Below are positions 43,609 to 53,486 of a stretch of 64,000 bases of DNA, piece after piece. Both the position numbers and the translations under genes were made by a program. The notes under the pieces were generated by a model. The model was not told the origin of the DNA. It saw nothing but the letters and a program-made list of their open reading frames with translations, and ran no database searches. The stretch is from Butyricicoccus pullicaecorum (GTDB lineage: Bacteria > Bacillota > Clostridia > Oscillospirales > Butyricicoccaceae), in contig JAFBIW010000012.1 in the NCBI GenBank assembly GCA_021531865.1, positions 1 through 64,000 of the forward strand. The letters are read 5' to 3'. How positions within the stretch are numbered: position 1 is the first letter of the stretch; every line of letters starts with the position of its first letter.

Positions 43609-43641
43609 ATTCTTAAAGAACCGTAACGGAGGTGTTCCCAT

Positions 43642-45534
43642 ATGACGATCAAAGAAGCGGCGGCCGCTTGGGGGATCACAGAGCGGCGTGTCAACGAGCT
43701 CTGTAAAACCGGTCGTATTGCCGGTGCATATAAAGAGAGCAAGCAGTGGTTCATTCCGAATGATACGCAAAAGCCGCGGGATCGGCGCAGCCGGCGAAGT
43801 GCGGCTGCTCAGGCGGTTCCGTCCACGCGGAAACCCTTGCCCATTGGCGTCTCGGATTATCGGGACGCTTGCACCAACTATTATTATGTGGATAAGACCC
43901 TGCTGATCCGGGAGTTTCTGGATGAGCGTCCCAAGGTCTCTCTGTTCACTCGTCCTCGCCGTTTCGGCAAGACGCTGAACATGGATATGCTCCGAACCTT
44001 CTTTGAAAAAACAGACGAGGATACCTCCGTCTATTTCCGCGATAAAAAGATTTGGGCCTGCGGGAAGCCGTACTATGATCATCAGGGAAAATACCCCGTC
44101 ATCTTCCTGTCCTTCAAGGATGTAAAGTATCCCTCCTGGGAAGAAACATACCAAACGATCAAAAAGCTGATTGCCATGGAATTTCTCCGTCACAGTGAGC
44201 TGACGTCCAGTCCTGCGCTCAGTGATTACGAGAAAGAGCAGGTTGCCCTTTTTTCAAAGGGAACCGCAGGTGAAGTGGATTGTCAAATGTCATTGCAGAT
44301 GCTTACGCTTTTTCTCCATAAGCATCACGGAACTGCGCCAATCGTCATCATTGATGAATACGACACGCCGATTCAGCAGGGTCATGTCAATGGCTTCTAT
44401 GATAAAGTGATCGGCTTCATGCGCAACTTCTTCTCCGGCGGTCTGAAGGATAACCCGCACTTGAGCTATGGATTCCTGACCGGCATCCTGCGCGTTGCCA
44501 AGGAGAGTATCTTCAGCGGTCTGAATAACCTGAAGATCAATTCCATTCTGGACGATCGGTACAGTGCGTATTTTGGATTTACTTCTGATGAAGTGCAGGA
44601 GATGGCGGAATATTACCACGCATCCGAAAAATATCAGGAGCTTTGCGACTGGTATGACGGCTACCGCTTCGGTAATACGGACATTTTTAACCCCTGGTCC
44701 GTGATTGGCTACTTCAATAACGACTGCCGCCCGAAGGCATTCTGGCAATCCACCGGAAGCAACGATATTATCAGCGAGGTGCTGGCGTCTGCGACGCCTG
44801 ATATCATGGAGCGTTTGGAACTGCTCATGCAGGGCAAGTCCTTTATCACCCACATTGATACCGGCGTCATCTATCCGCAGATTCAAAACAATCCCTCCTC
44901 TGTTTACAGCTTCCTGCTGGTGGCCGGTTATCTCAAGGCCGTCCGTTACGATCAGCCCTATGGTGAAGATTATATGTGCGAGGTGGCACTGCCCAACAAA
45001 GAGATTTCCTTTGTCTACAGCAAGGAGATCCTTTCTCAGCTTGAATCCGTCATCCCTCGTGCCTCCGCAATTGGCATTCAGGAAGCGATTTACAAAATGG
45101 ATGTCGATGAACTGCAGACAAAGCTGGCGGAGTTCCTCATGGAAACCATCAGCTTTCATGACGCCGCCAGCGAAGCGTTCTATCACGGTCTGGTTTTGGG
45201 TCTGTGCGCCATGCTGGATGACCGCTACCGCATCACCTCCAACCGGGAAGCCGGCGAGGGGCGATTTGATATCCAGATGTTCCCACTGAACCAGCGGTTG
45301 CCCGGTATCCTGATCGAGCTGAAATCCGGAAAGGACTGCTCCGAGGCGCAGCTTGAGGAGCTTGCCCAAACCGCACTGCAGCAGATCCATGACCGTGCGT
45401 ATGGCGCAGAGCTGATGTCCCGGGATATTCCGTCCATCCTGAAATACGGCATTGCGTTCTCCGGAAAGAAAGTCAGCATCGCAGCCGATGTTTGGAATCA
45501 TAAAAGAGGATCGCCAAATACGGCGATCCTCTGA
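43642..45534 (+). CDS. HTH / AAA-ATPase-like / PD-(D/E)XK nuclease-like protein
   Basis: The 630-residue protein has three parts. Residues 1-50 form an excisionase/MerR-like helix-turn-helix (TIKEAAAAWGITERRVNELC, then KQWFIPND). Residues 65-330 form an AAA-ATPase_like domain with an atypical Walker A (FTRPRRFGKTLN at about 102-113) and Walker B (IVIIDEYDTPI). The C-terminus carries a PD-(D/E)XK fold (GEGRFDIQMF, then GILIELKSGK), with Asp, Glu and Lys in place. ACGGAGG precedes the ATG and it has its own promoter. Relatives are common in gut bacteria in multiple copies; their function is unknown. The HTH fusion hints at DNA targeting or autoregulation. Confidence 0.85.
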   Translation: MTIKEAAAAWGITERRVNELCKTGRIAGAYKESKQWFIPNDTQKPRDRRSRRSAAAQAVPSTRKPLPIGVSDYRDACTNYYYVDKTLLIREFLDERPKVSLFTRPRRFGKTLNMDMLRTFFEKTDEDTSVYFRDKKIWACGKPYYDHQGKYPVIFLSFKDVKYPSWEETYQTIKKLIAMEFLRHSELTSSPALSDYEKEQVALFSKGTAGEVDCQMSLQMLTLFLHKHHGTAPIVIIDEYDTPIQQGHVNGFYDKVIGFMRNFFSGGLKDNPHLSYGFLTGILRVAKESIFSGLNNLKINSILDDRYSAYFGFTSDEVQEMAEYYHASEKYQELCDWYDGYRFGNTDIFNPWSVIGYFNNDCRPKAFWQSTGSNDIISEVLASATPDIMERLELLMQGKSFITHIDTGVIYPQIQNNPSSVYSFLLVAGYLKAVRYDQPYGEDYMCEVALPNKEISFVYSKEILSQLESVIPRASAIGIQEAIYKMDVDELQTKLAEFLMETISFHDAASEAFYHGLVLGLCAMLDDRYRITSNREAGEGRFDIQMFPLNQRLPGILIELKSGKDCSEAQLEELAQTALQQIHDRAYGAELMSRDIPSILKYGIAFSGKKVSIAADVWNHKRGSPNTAIL

Positions 45535-45585
45535 TCCGCTTGATCAAATGCCTGCGGCACACCAGAAAGGCACAAAAGTCCGTGT

Positions 45586-46472
45586 TTAGATGCAGTTCTC
45601 CATGAAGTTTTTGAGCATCTGCGCGACCTGTGCGCGGGTCGCCCATCCCTTGGGTTCAAGCGTCGTGCTGCTCGTACCGTTGAGGACGCCCGTTTCATTG
45701 GCCCACCGCATCGCCTCCTGTGCATAGTCGCTGATCCGACTTACATCCGAGTAACCGTTCAGGCTGTGCCCGCTTGTCGGACTTCCGGCATAACGCCAGA
45801 GCATGACGGCAAGCTGCTCCCGGGTGATGCTCTCATTGGGCGCGGAACCGTCGGAAATGCCGTTCGTCTTGGCCCATTCCATGCCCTTTTCGTACCACGC
45901 TGCGCCGCCGGTGGTGTCGTAACCGTCCAAGCGAGCCAGCACGGTCATCAGCATCGCACGGGTCATATCGGAATTTGGGCTGAAACGGTTCTCACTGACG
46001 CCCGAGAACAGTTCACGTGCCGTTACAAAATCAACGGCGTCCGCAGCCCAGTGTTCCATCGGGTGAACATCCTCAAATTCCGCCGCGTTGTCGATGATTT
46101 TGACCGTTACATTGAGGATGAGCCGCCGCCTGAACCGCCGGACTCGGTATTCTTTCCGTCAGATTCGGTGATGGTATATGTACCGCCCAACATGACCGGG
46201 AAGGTAATTCCCGCGTCGGTCACTGCCACGACCACCGTTTTGCCATCCGCGTGCTTGACTGAGGCATACGCCCAATCGCCGTCAAAGGGGATGGTCAGCG
46301 TGATATTGGCGCTCTCATAGACGGCTTCATTGTTCGGTACGGTGACGACGATGCTGTCCGCATTCCTGACGACGGAGACCGTCGCATCAAAATCATCTTC
46401 TGCCGCAAAAGCGGTCACAGGCGCGCCCAGCAGCAGCATTGCTGCCAGTGCGCCAGCCAGTTTTTTTCTCAT
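45586..46472 (-). pseudogene. SLH surface protein broken between stalk and anchor
   Basis: ATG at 46472 (GTGAGG 7 nt upstream) opens a signal peptide (MRKKLAGALAAMLLLGAPVT) and a domain of about 100 residues (SADSIVVTVPNN-like, ITFPVMLGGTYTITESDG) ending in a Gly/Ser linker, with a stop near 46107. Just beyond, in another frame, VTVKIIDNAAEFEDVHPMEH continues into three SLH modules to 45586. The same motif (KIVDNAKEFEDVH) precedes the SLH anchor of the 25018 gene, so these are parts of one gene separated by a frameshift, probably with loss of stalk sequence. Confidence 0.75.
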
Positions 46473-46481
46473 CTTCACGCC

Positions 46482-49348
46482 TCACTTTGCCGCAATGTTC
46501 CAGATGCCGAGCGTCGTCGTATCGTCCAGCAGCTCGGGTACATCGGACGCTTCCTCGTCCGTGCCGTCGCTGTCATCCGATGCGGCGCTCTGCTCGACCA
46601 TACGGATCATGAGCTGGGACGCGCGGTTGATCAGGCTGGCCGCATCCATTTTCATCGTGCCCGCGTCGTCGTTCCGCATTGAAAAGCTGCTGGTTCCGGT
46701 TCGGACACCCAGACGCAGCGTGCCGCTCTGATCAAAATCCGCGTTGAGCAGAATGGGGTCGAGCGTGAGCAGCGTCTCCGTGTCGATATCGGCATACTGA
46801 TAGCGGATCTTTCCGCTCGCGTCGGTCGTCTTGTCCAAGATCACCTTCACCCGGCGTCCCTCCACGATCGGATCGCGGGAGACGGTCTGTCCGCTTTGTG
46901 TCTGACCGAAATAATTGCTCGGGAAGAACAGCCTGCAGGTATCGTCATTATAAATATCACAGGTGTTATCGAGGAACTTACAGAATTTCACCATATACCG
47001 ATAGCCCTCTCTTCTGAGAAGGGACTGGATATAGATGCCGTACGTATTGCCCTCAAACGTCGAGCGCATGATGGTAGGCCGGTTGGCCGTATCGTCCATC
47101 CGGCAGCAGTCGGTATAGACGCCGTATCGGTTGTTCCGGAAGACATTCCGGTTGCCGCCGAACAGGGAAAGCATCTCTCTCGGCTTTGACGCACTGTCCG
47201 GCAGGGGCGCATCCCAGACCGCCGCCCAGTAGTCCTCCAATGTGCAGCCCTCGATCTCGATGTTGCCGCCTGCGCTGTAAATGCCGTAGTTGGGTCGGGT
47301 CTTTGCCGCATCGAAATACGGCTCCTCCTTCCCCTTGCCCTGCAGGTGCAGGTCGGAAAGCGCGAGCGTGCCGTCATCATCCGAGTTATTGGTTCGGAAA
47401 ACTGAGCCTTGGATCGTCGTGACCGCACCGTTCTCCTCCGTACCGGTCAGACCGATCTGGCGCACCAGCTTCCCGGCTGACAGATCGCCCGCGTAGCGTT
47501 CCGCAGGCAGAGTAAACCAAAGCTCCGCCTCGGGGTTCGTCAGCATGCCCGCCCAGTCCGCGTGATCGGAATTCCCCCACAAAGCCTGGATCGTTTCGAC
47601 GCCCGACTTCTCCTCAAGCAGCGCCAGATACGCCTGCACCGTCTTCATGGCGTCGAACGTTGTTCCGCCTGCATCCTTCCACAGATTGTCCTTGTCCCGC
47701 AGGTCAATTCTGATCTCGGGCACCAGCGTGCGCTGAAAGGTGATGGCAAGCTGAAGGTTCCGGGTCTGGATCGGCCCGCCGGTTCTTTGATTGATCCAAA
47801 CCGGCTGGCGGAAAATGATGTCCGCCTGCAGCGCCCAGGAACCGGCATTCTTCAGATAGGTTTCAATGGTGACCATGTCCCAGCCCTTCGTGTGCTTGTC
47901 CGAATGATATGCAGGCATTTCCGTGCCGGCGCCGGCGTCCAACAGGGTAAAGGTCACGGAATCAATGAGATTCCGATACAGATCGGGCTGCGCCGTCGGC
48001 GTTTTGTTATCGTTCTGTGCGATAGCCAGATAGAAAGGATCCACTTCCGGCGTATCGTCGTTCAGCGCACTGTTGTGAGACCATGTATTTCGGATAAACT
48101 CCGGATATTCCTCATTGCCGGAAGCCGCGCCGTCTACGAAGCCGATGCTGTAATCCGCATCTTGATATTCAAATTCCACCTTGCCATATGCCTGAAGCCA
48201 CGAGGCGTATTTCAGCCACAGTGACGCAAGTTCAAGACCCGCGCCGTCACGGACGCGAATCGCGCCTTCGATGCTGTAGGTGTTGTCCAGTGTGGCCGTT
48301 ACCGCAATTGCACCGTCCTTGGTCAGCGTCTCCGTCAGTGTTACGGCATTCTGCGAGCTGCCGTTCGGCGTGAAGGCAATGTTGAGGGCGCTCAGTTCCG
48401 TCTGGGTGAACGGCGTACCGTCCGCCCGCCGCAGATAGGCGACAGCCGAGATCATGCCGCCAGCCGTTTCCTTCGGTCTCAGCTGTTCCAGCAGTCTGTA
48501 CTGGCCGTCCCAATACGAATAAAAGTCATAGGCGGCTGCTTTTCCGTAATCCTCCGAACGGTTGACATGCAGCGCTTCTTCCGCCTGTTTCCCGTTGATC
48601 TGAACGCAGACACGAAAGCCCTTTTTGCCGTAAGCGTCTGCACTTGCGGCATGGTCTGTCAGGGTGACGGCGATCGGATCACTGCCCGCCGTAATCGTTT
48701 CGGGCGAAACAGTCAGCGCACCGGCCATCGCACCGGTATTCGGCTCTACGGAAAACGAAACCGTATCTCCCGACTTCGCACCGAAGAAATAAACCGTCGT
48801 CTCGGAATTCAGAATATTCAGATCTTCAAGGTAATACGTCATATTTCGCTCGGGAATCGCGAAAAAGCCCGTTTCCGGCGCATGGATCTGAATTTGCAGC
48901 GTATATGTGGTCTTTCTGTCGGTATAATAGAGGACGCCGGACTCGGCGTGCCCGGCATCGATCGCAAAGACGCCGTCGCCCGTTGTGTTTCGAAAGTTAC
49001 ACTTCACGCCATCCGCGTCGATATCGTCATCATCCTTGATCGCAGCGCCGTCGCAGTACAGGGACACATACACCGTTTCTCTACAACCTTGTCCTCGTTT
49101 TTGACCATGTAGAGGGTCATCGTCTGGATATTTGAAGCAAGCCGGATCGTTTGTCCGACCTCTTCGTAGCTTCCCTTCTCCAGCGTGCAAAGGCTGAAGG
49201 TCGGCGTCGTGGACTGTCCGGTAGTCGTCAGCTCGACCTCGGCCAGCGTTTCATCCTGACCATCCACCGCTTCCAGTGTACCACTTTTTCCGGCAGGTAC
49301 TCTGATCTCCACAGCCGTAGTTCCGATCGTTACATATGATGGATATTC
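46482..49348 (-). pseudogene. Large exported beta-helix surface protein lacking its N-terminus, with a frameshift
   Basis: About 950 residues remain. Their C-terminal part has a parallel beta-helix pattern (SDLHLQGKGKEEPYF, GIYSAGGNIEIEGCTLEDY, GNRNVFRNNRYGVYTDC, MRSTFEGNTYGIYIQS). Near 49080 the frame changes: AVEIRVPAGKSGTLEAVDGQ to NEDKVVEK lies in one frame and VYVSLYCDGAAIKDDDD in the next, consistent with one lost base (GAGGAAACG expected, GAGAAACG found). The 5' end abuts the divergent kinase gene near 49345 and no signal peptide or start remains. It ends 10 nt before the SLH gene start, so the two form an operon. Confidence 0.7.
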
Positions 49349-50546
49349 ACCTCAGCGAACTTCCGACAGTCAAAAAATGGCTGGTTCCCCTGCTCATCCT
49401 GCTGCTGGCTGCCCTGAACCAGCTCCTGATGGTCAGGATCGGGACGCCCGGATACGGCAGACTGATCTTTCTGACCATGCACCTGCCCTTTTTCCTGATT
49501 TTTCTGTATGCCGCAGGGCGCAGCCCGGTCAAAACGACCTTCATGATCCTGACCGCGCTGGTTTTCACCGTGCCCTCGGTACTCGCGGGCAGTCTGACAA
49601 GGCACGTTTTCCCGGATATTGCATGGGCTTTGCTAATCAATGATCTCGTTTCCTATGCCCTCACCCTGCTTCTGGTCTATACGGTCTTCCGGCAGGGCTT
49701 TCACTATCTGCTGCGCTACGGCGACGACCCGCTCTTTCTGCGGTTCTCGCTGGTTCCGCTCCTCTATTACATCTATGTGTTCGCGTCGATCTACACCGGA
49801 TTCTCCCCGTGGTCTTCCGTCAGCGAAATGCTTCTGCGCTTCCTTCCCAGCGTGGAGGTATTCGTGTTTTACTTTCTGCTGCTGTACAGCTACAAAAATC
49901 TCAGCGAAAAGCGGGAAATGGAAGCCGCGCAGGCGACGCTGACGCAGGAACTGAGCGCTGCGGCAGAGCAGATTTCCCTGCTGCGCGCGGCGCAGGCGCA
50001 GACGGCGGTCTATCGGCACAATATGCGCCATCATCTGAACGCGATTGAAGGATTTCTCAGCATCGGAAAGCCCGATCAGGCGCAGGACTACATTCAAAAA
50101 GTCCGGTCTGATATGGACGCCATCTCGCCCAAACGGTTCTGTGAAAATGAACTGGTCAATCTGCTGTGCGCGTCCTTTTCGGGGAAAGCAGAACGCATGG
50201 GGATCGGGCTGAAGGTAGACGCCAGACTGCCGCAGACGCTTCCGCTCTCCGATACCGAGCTGTGCTCCCTGCTGTCCAACGGTCTGGAAAACGCGCTGCA
50301 CGCTGCCGCCGCGGCAGGGGACGCGCCCCAATGGGTGACCCTTTTCTGCGGCATCCACCGGAACAAGCTCCTCATCGAGATCAAAAATCCATATACCGGC
50401 GAAATCGCCATGCGGGACGGCCTGCCCGCATCCGGTCAGGAAGGACACGGCTACGGCTGCCGCAGCATCTGTACCATCACGGAACAGCATGGGGGCTGTG
50501 CAGCTTTGCGCCGGAACGCTTCACTCAGCCGGCGATGGCCCGGTAG
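49336..50546 (+). pseudogene. GHKL (AgrC-like) sensor kinase, C-terminus frameshifted
   Basis: The protein has six hydrophobic helices (about 12-205), then a coiled coil and a GHKL core with the phospho-acceptor His in AVYRHNMRHHLNAIEGFL, an N-box (LCSLLSNGLENALHAA) and the G-box GHGYGCRSICTI. After TEQHGG the frame changes: the expected end GLCSFAPERFT lies one base out of phase and runs to a stop at 50544. The ATG at 49336 has no ribosome binding site, since the 5' region is cut by the junction with the surface protein. LytTR regulators are the usual partners; none is adjacent here. Confidence 0.7.
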
Positions 50547-50610
50547 AGGAACGTCATAATCTGCCCTCGGCTGCAGGATACGTCCGGTCCAAAGGTGGTG
50601 GCGGTATTCC
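50525..50610 (-). pseudogene. Last SLH module of a lost surface gene
   Basis: The minus strand reads GNTATTFGPDVSCSRGQIMT then FLYRAIAG and a stop, a typical terminal SLH motif. It overlaps the 3' end of the kinase remnant head-on. Nothing else of the gene is recognisable; 50611-50766 contains no supportable gene. Confidence 0.5.
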
Positions 50611-50766
50611 CACGGCGTCAGATCGACCGCGCCGCAGTCCTCTGTCCCATAAGGCGCGACGCCGCGGAACTTGTCCAGATATCACATGATCACAAATTCG
50701 ACGGCGAACAGAACCGCAATGGCGTAAGGATCGTGCACCGGCCGCGTTTTTTCTCGCCTTCCTGTG

Positions 50767-51447
50767 TTATTCTTCCTCTGTCCCGGGCTTCAGGATTCGA
50801 AAATAAGAGCCGGTGGTTTCGATCCTGCCGGCTCTTTTCAGCTTGCCGATCTCCGCGGACATGGCGCTGCGCTCCACGCCGAGAAAGTCCGCCAGCGCCT
50901 GCCGGTCATACGGAATCACAAATTCAGGGCTTCCGTTCTGCTTCGCCTGATCGAGCAGGTATGCCATCAGCTTCTCCTTCGTCGTTTTCTGCGACATAAA
51001 CCGAATCTTCCGCGTCAGTATCAGGTTTTTCTGCGCGATTCCCTGCAGCAGATTGCGCGCCAGCCGGTTGTGAAACGGGCAGGCATTGGAGCAGCCCGTC
51101 AGAACCTTTCGGCAGTCCAGCAGCAGGACGGTGCTGGCCTGCACCGCAAACGCACTCACCGGCAGCGTGTCCAGTCCCGCGCACGCAAAGGCCTCCGCGA
51201 ACAATCCGCCCGGAGAAACCACCGTCAGCACGCTCCGGTTTCCGTAATAGTCCTCCCGGACGATCTGCACCGCGCCCGAAAGCACGACCCCAACGTATTG
51301 CGCCGGGTCCCCTTCCAGAAACACGGCGTCTCCCTTCGGAAGCTCGACAACCTGACCGCCCAGACAGTCCAGCATCTGCGGCAGCTCCTGCGGGTCGATT
51401 CCCGCGAACAGCGGACACTGCGCCAGCAGTTCAAAATATTTTTTCAC
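50767..51447 (-). CDS. Crp/Fnr-family regulator paired with hcp
   Basis: The 226-residue regulator has a cyclic-nucleotide-binding-type beta-roll (VELPKGDAVFLEGDPAQYVG, LSGAVQIVREDYYGNRS) and a C-terminal helix-turn-helix (YDRQALADFLGVERSAMSAE). A Cys pair in GCSNACPFHNRL could sense redox or nitrosative stress. The GTG start at 51447 has AAGGAGG 6 nt upstream; the longer frame does not. It diverges from the hybrid-cluster protein gene, as Hcp regulators do, and is predicted to control it. Confidence 0.88.
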   Translation of the reverse strand: MKKYFELLAQCPLFAGIDPQELPQMLDCLGGQVVELPKGDAVFLEGDPAQYVGVVLSGAVQIVREDYYGNRSVLTVVSPGGLFAEAFACAGLDTLPVSAFAVQASTVLLLDCRKVLTGCSNACPFHNRLARNLLQGIAQKNLILTRKIRFMSQKTTKEKLMAYLLDQAKQNGSPEFVIPYDRQALADFLGVERSAMSAEIGKLKRAGRIETTGSYFRILKPGTEEE

Positions 51448-51459
51448 GTGTTGCCTCCT

Positions 51460-51475
51460 TGTTGGATTTCCAACA
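51460..51475. promoter_or_regulatory. Palindromic operator between the regulator and hcp
   Basis: TGTTGGA-TT-TCCAACA is a perfect inverted repeat. It touches the ribosome binding site of the regulator gene and lies downstream of that gene's -10, which fits autorepression, while it sits 85 nt before hcp. Confidence 0.6.
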
Positions 51476-51489
51476 TACAATTCCAGATC

Positions 51490-51518
51490 ATTATAGTAGG
51501 ATATCCCCGTAAAGTCAA
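51490..51518 (-). promoter_or_regulatory. Promoter of the Crp/Fnr gene
   Basis: Minus strand TTGACT (51513-51518), 17 bp, TATAAT (51490-51495). Confidence 0.75.
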
Positions 51519-51559
51519 GCAATCAAGACGGAACAACCACGATCAGGAGGAACAAACCT

Positions 51560-53125
51560 ATGAATCAAACCATGTTTTGCTATCAATGCGAGCAGACCGC
51601 CGGATGCAGCGGCTGCGTAGGCAAAGCCGGTGTATGCGGCAAAAGCGCGGCTGTCTCCAATTTGCAGGATGCGCTCATCGGCGCACTGATCGGGCTTGCC
51701 CGCGCCGCGAAATCTGCCCCGGTTTCCGCTTCGGCCCAGCGCGTGATGATCGAAGGACTGTTTACCACGCTGACCAACGTCAGCTTTCATGAAGAAACCA
51801 TTCGCCGGCAGATCGACGCTGTGCATCATGAAACCTCTCTTCTGACTTCCGAATCCGCCGACTACGATATGAACCGGCTCTGGCATGACAATGCCGATAT
51901 CCGCTCCCTCAAGTCTCTGATCCTCTTCGGCCTGAAGGGCATGGCCGCCTATGCGTACCACGCGATGGTGCTGGGCTATACCGACGACGGGGTGAACCGC
52001 TTCTTCTTCGAGGGTATGTTTGCGGTCGGCGCGGACTGGGATATGGAAACGCTGCTCCCGGTGGTCATGCAGGTCGGCGCGGTCAATCTCAGGTGCATGG
52101 CGCTTCTGGATCAGGCCAACACCGAAACCTACGGTCATCCCACCCCGACGACCGTTCCGCTGACGGTCGAAAAAGGCCCGTTCATCGTCATTTCGGGGCA
52201 TGACCTGCGTGATTTGCAGCTCCTTCTGGAGCAGACCGAAGGAAAGGGCGTCAACGTGTATACCCACGGCGAAATGCTCCCGGCGCATGCCTATCCCCGA
52301 CTGAAACAGTATGCCCATCTGAAGGGCAATTTCGGAACCGCATGGCAGAATCAGCAGAAGGAATTTGCCGGTCTCCCCGCGCCCATCCTGTTCACGACCA
52401 ACTGCCTGATGCCGCCCAAGGAGTGCTACGCCGATCGGGTGTTCACGACCGAGGTGGTCTCCTTCCCCGGTATGACGCACATCGGAGACGACAAGGATTT
52501 CACGCCGGTCATCGAAAAGGCGCTGGCGCTGGGCGGCTTTGATACCGACCGCACCTTCCCCGGCATCAACGGCGGCACCGCCATCACCACCGGCTTCGGC
52601 CACAATGCCGTGCTGTCTGCCGCCGATGCGATCGTCGGCGCAGTCAAGTCAGGCGACTTAAAGCACATTTTCCTCGTCGGCGGCTGCGACGGCGCCCGCG
52701 CCGGGCGGAATTATTACACTGAATTTGTGAAGCAGACGCCGCCTGATACCGCTGTTCTGACGCTTGCCTGCGGAAAATACCGCTTCAACGATCTGAACGC
52801 CGGAACGATCTGCGGTCTGCCCCGGATCATGGACATGGGCCAGTGCAACGACGCCTACGGCGCCATCAAGGTCGCCGTCGCCCTGTCGGAGGCCTTCGGC
52901 TGCGGCGTCAATGACCTGCCGCTGACGCTGGTGCTGTCCTGGTACGAGCAGAAGGCCGTCTGCATTCTGCTGACCCTGCTCCATCTGGGCATCAAGAACA
53001 TCTATCTTGGCCCCACCCTGCCCGCCTTCCTGTCGGACAATGTGCTGGCATATCTGGTGAAAACCTTTGACATTCACCCGACCACCACCCCGGAACAGGA
53101 TCTGGAAGCGATCCTGAAAGCATAA
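51560..53125 (+). CDS. hcp: Hybrid-cluster protein (hydroxylamine/NO reductase)
   Basis: The 521-residue class I Hcp has the N-terminal cubane ligands Cys7, Cys10, Cys19 and Cys26 (FCYQCEQTAGCSGCVGKAGV) and the hybrid-cluster ligands in the C-terminal half (MLPAHAYPRLKQYAHLKGNF, LFTTNCLMPP, LVGGCDGARAGRNYY, NDAYGAIKVAVAL). Hcp reduces NO or hydroxylamine and protects anaerobes from nitrosative stress. AGGAGGAA is 8 nt before the ATG. It is monocistronic with its own terminator; the divergent Crp/Fnr gene is its likely regulator. Confidence 0.95.
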   Translation: MNQTMFCYQCEQTAGCSGCVGKAGVCGKSAAVSNLQDALIGALIGLARAAKSAPVSASAQRVMIEGLFTTLTNVSFHEETIRRQIDAVHHETSLLTSESADYDMNRLWHDNADIRSLKSLILFGLKGMAAYAYHAMVLGYTDDGVNRFFFEGMFAVGADWDMETLLPVVMQVGAVNLRCMALLDQANTETYGHPTPTTVPLTVEKGPFIVISGHDLRDLQLLLEQTEGKGVNVYTHGEMLPAHAYPRLKQYAHLKGNFGTAWQNQQKEFAGLPAPILFTTNCLMPPKECYADRVFTTEVVSFPGMTHIGDDKDFTPVIEKALALGGFDTDRTFPGINGGTAITTGFGHNAVLSAADAIVGAVKSGDLKHIFLVGGCDGARAGRNYYTEFVKQTPPDTAVLTLACGKYRFNDLNAGTICGLPRIMDMGQCNDAYGAIKVAVALSEAFGCGVNDLPLTLVLSWYEQKAVCILLTLLHLGIKNIYLGPTLPAFLSDNVLAYLVKTFDIHPTTTPEQDLEAILKA

Positions 53126-53145
53126 AGAAATCTCATCCTGAGAAG

Positions 53146-53184
53146 AAAAAGGCTGCGCACCGCGTTTCCGGTGTTCAGCCTTTT
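53146..53184 (+). terminator. Terminator of hcp
   Basis: AAAAAGGCTG and CAGCCTTTT enclose an inner CACCG/CGGTG stem; a T-rich tail follows. Confidence 0.85.
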
Positions 53185-53189
53185 CTGTC

Positions 53190-53417
53190 TTAACTGCTTT
53201 TCTGCATGAGCTGATAAAAATATTGGGGATCACCGGTGCTGAAATACGCATACCACGCCTCGAGCACGTCCGGTTCAAACACCTCCATGCGCGCGATTTT
53301 CACATGAGAGAAAGCATCCTGGTGCGCAGCGGCAATAACGACGCTTGCGCCCGATGCGCACAGGCCGGTGAAAAACATGATTGCCGCAGCAAGCCGCATC
53401 GTATGATTCCGTTTCAT
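53190..53417 (-). CDS. Small single-pass exported or membrane protein
   Basis: ATG at 53417 follows GGAGGGG by 5 nt. The 75 residues comprise a signal-anchor helix (RLAAAIMFFTGLCASGASVV) and a short hydrophilic domain with DVLEAWYAYFSTGDPQYFYQ. No family is recognised. It lies between hcp and the uronate operon in its own small unit. Confidence 0.55.
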   Translation of the reverse strand: MKRNHTMRLAAAIMFFTGLCASGASVVIAAAHQDAFSHVKIARMEVFEPDVLEAWYAYFSTGDPQYFYQLMQKSS

Positions 53418-53434
53418 ATCAGCCCCTCCACCAG

Positions 53435-53478
53435 AAAACAGACCGCACAAAGAAACAGCGCGTTCTTTGTGCGGTCTG
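53435..53478 (-). terminator. Terminator of the hexuronate operon
   Basis: CAGACCGCACAAAGAA pairs perfectly over 16 bp with its complement around 8 nt; on the minus strand TTTTC follows. Confidence 0.85.
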
Positions 53479-53486
53479 ATACTTTA

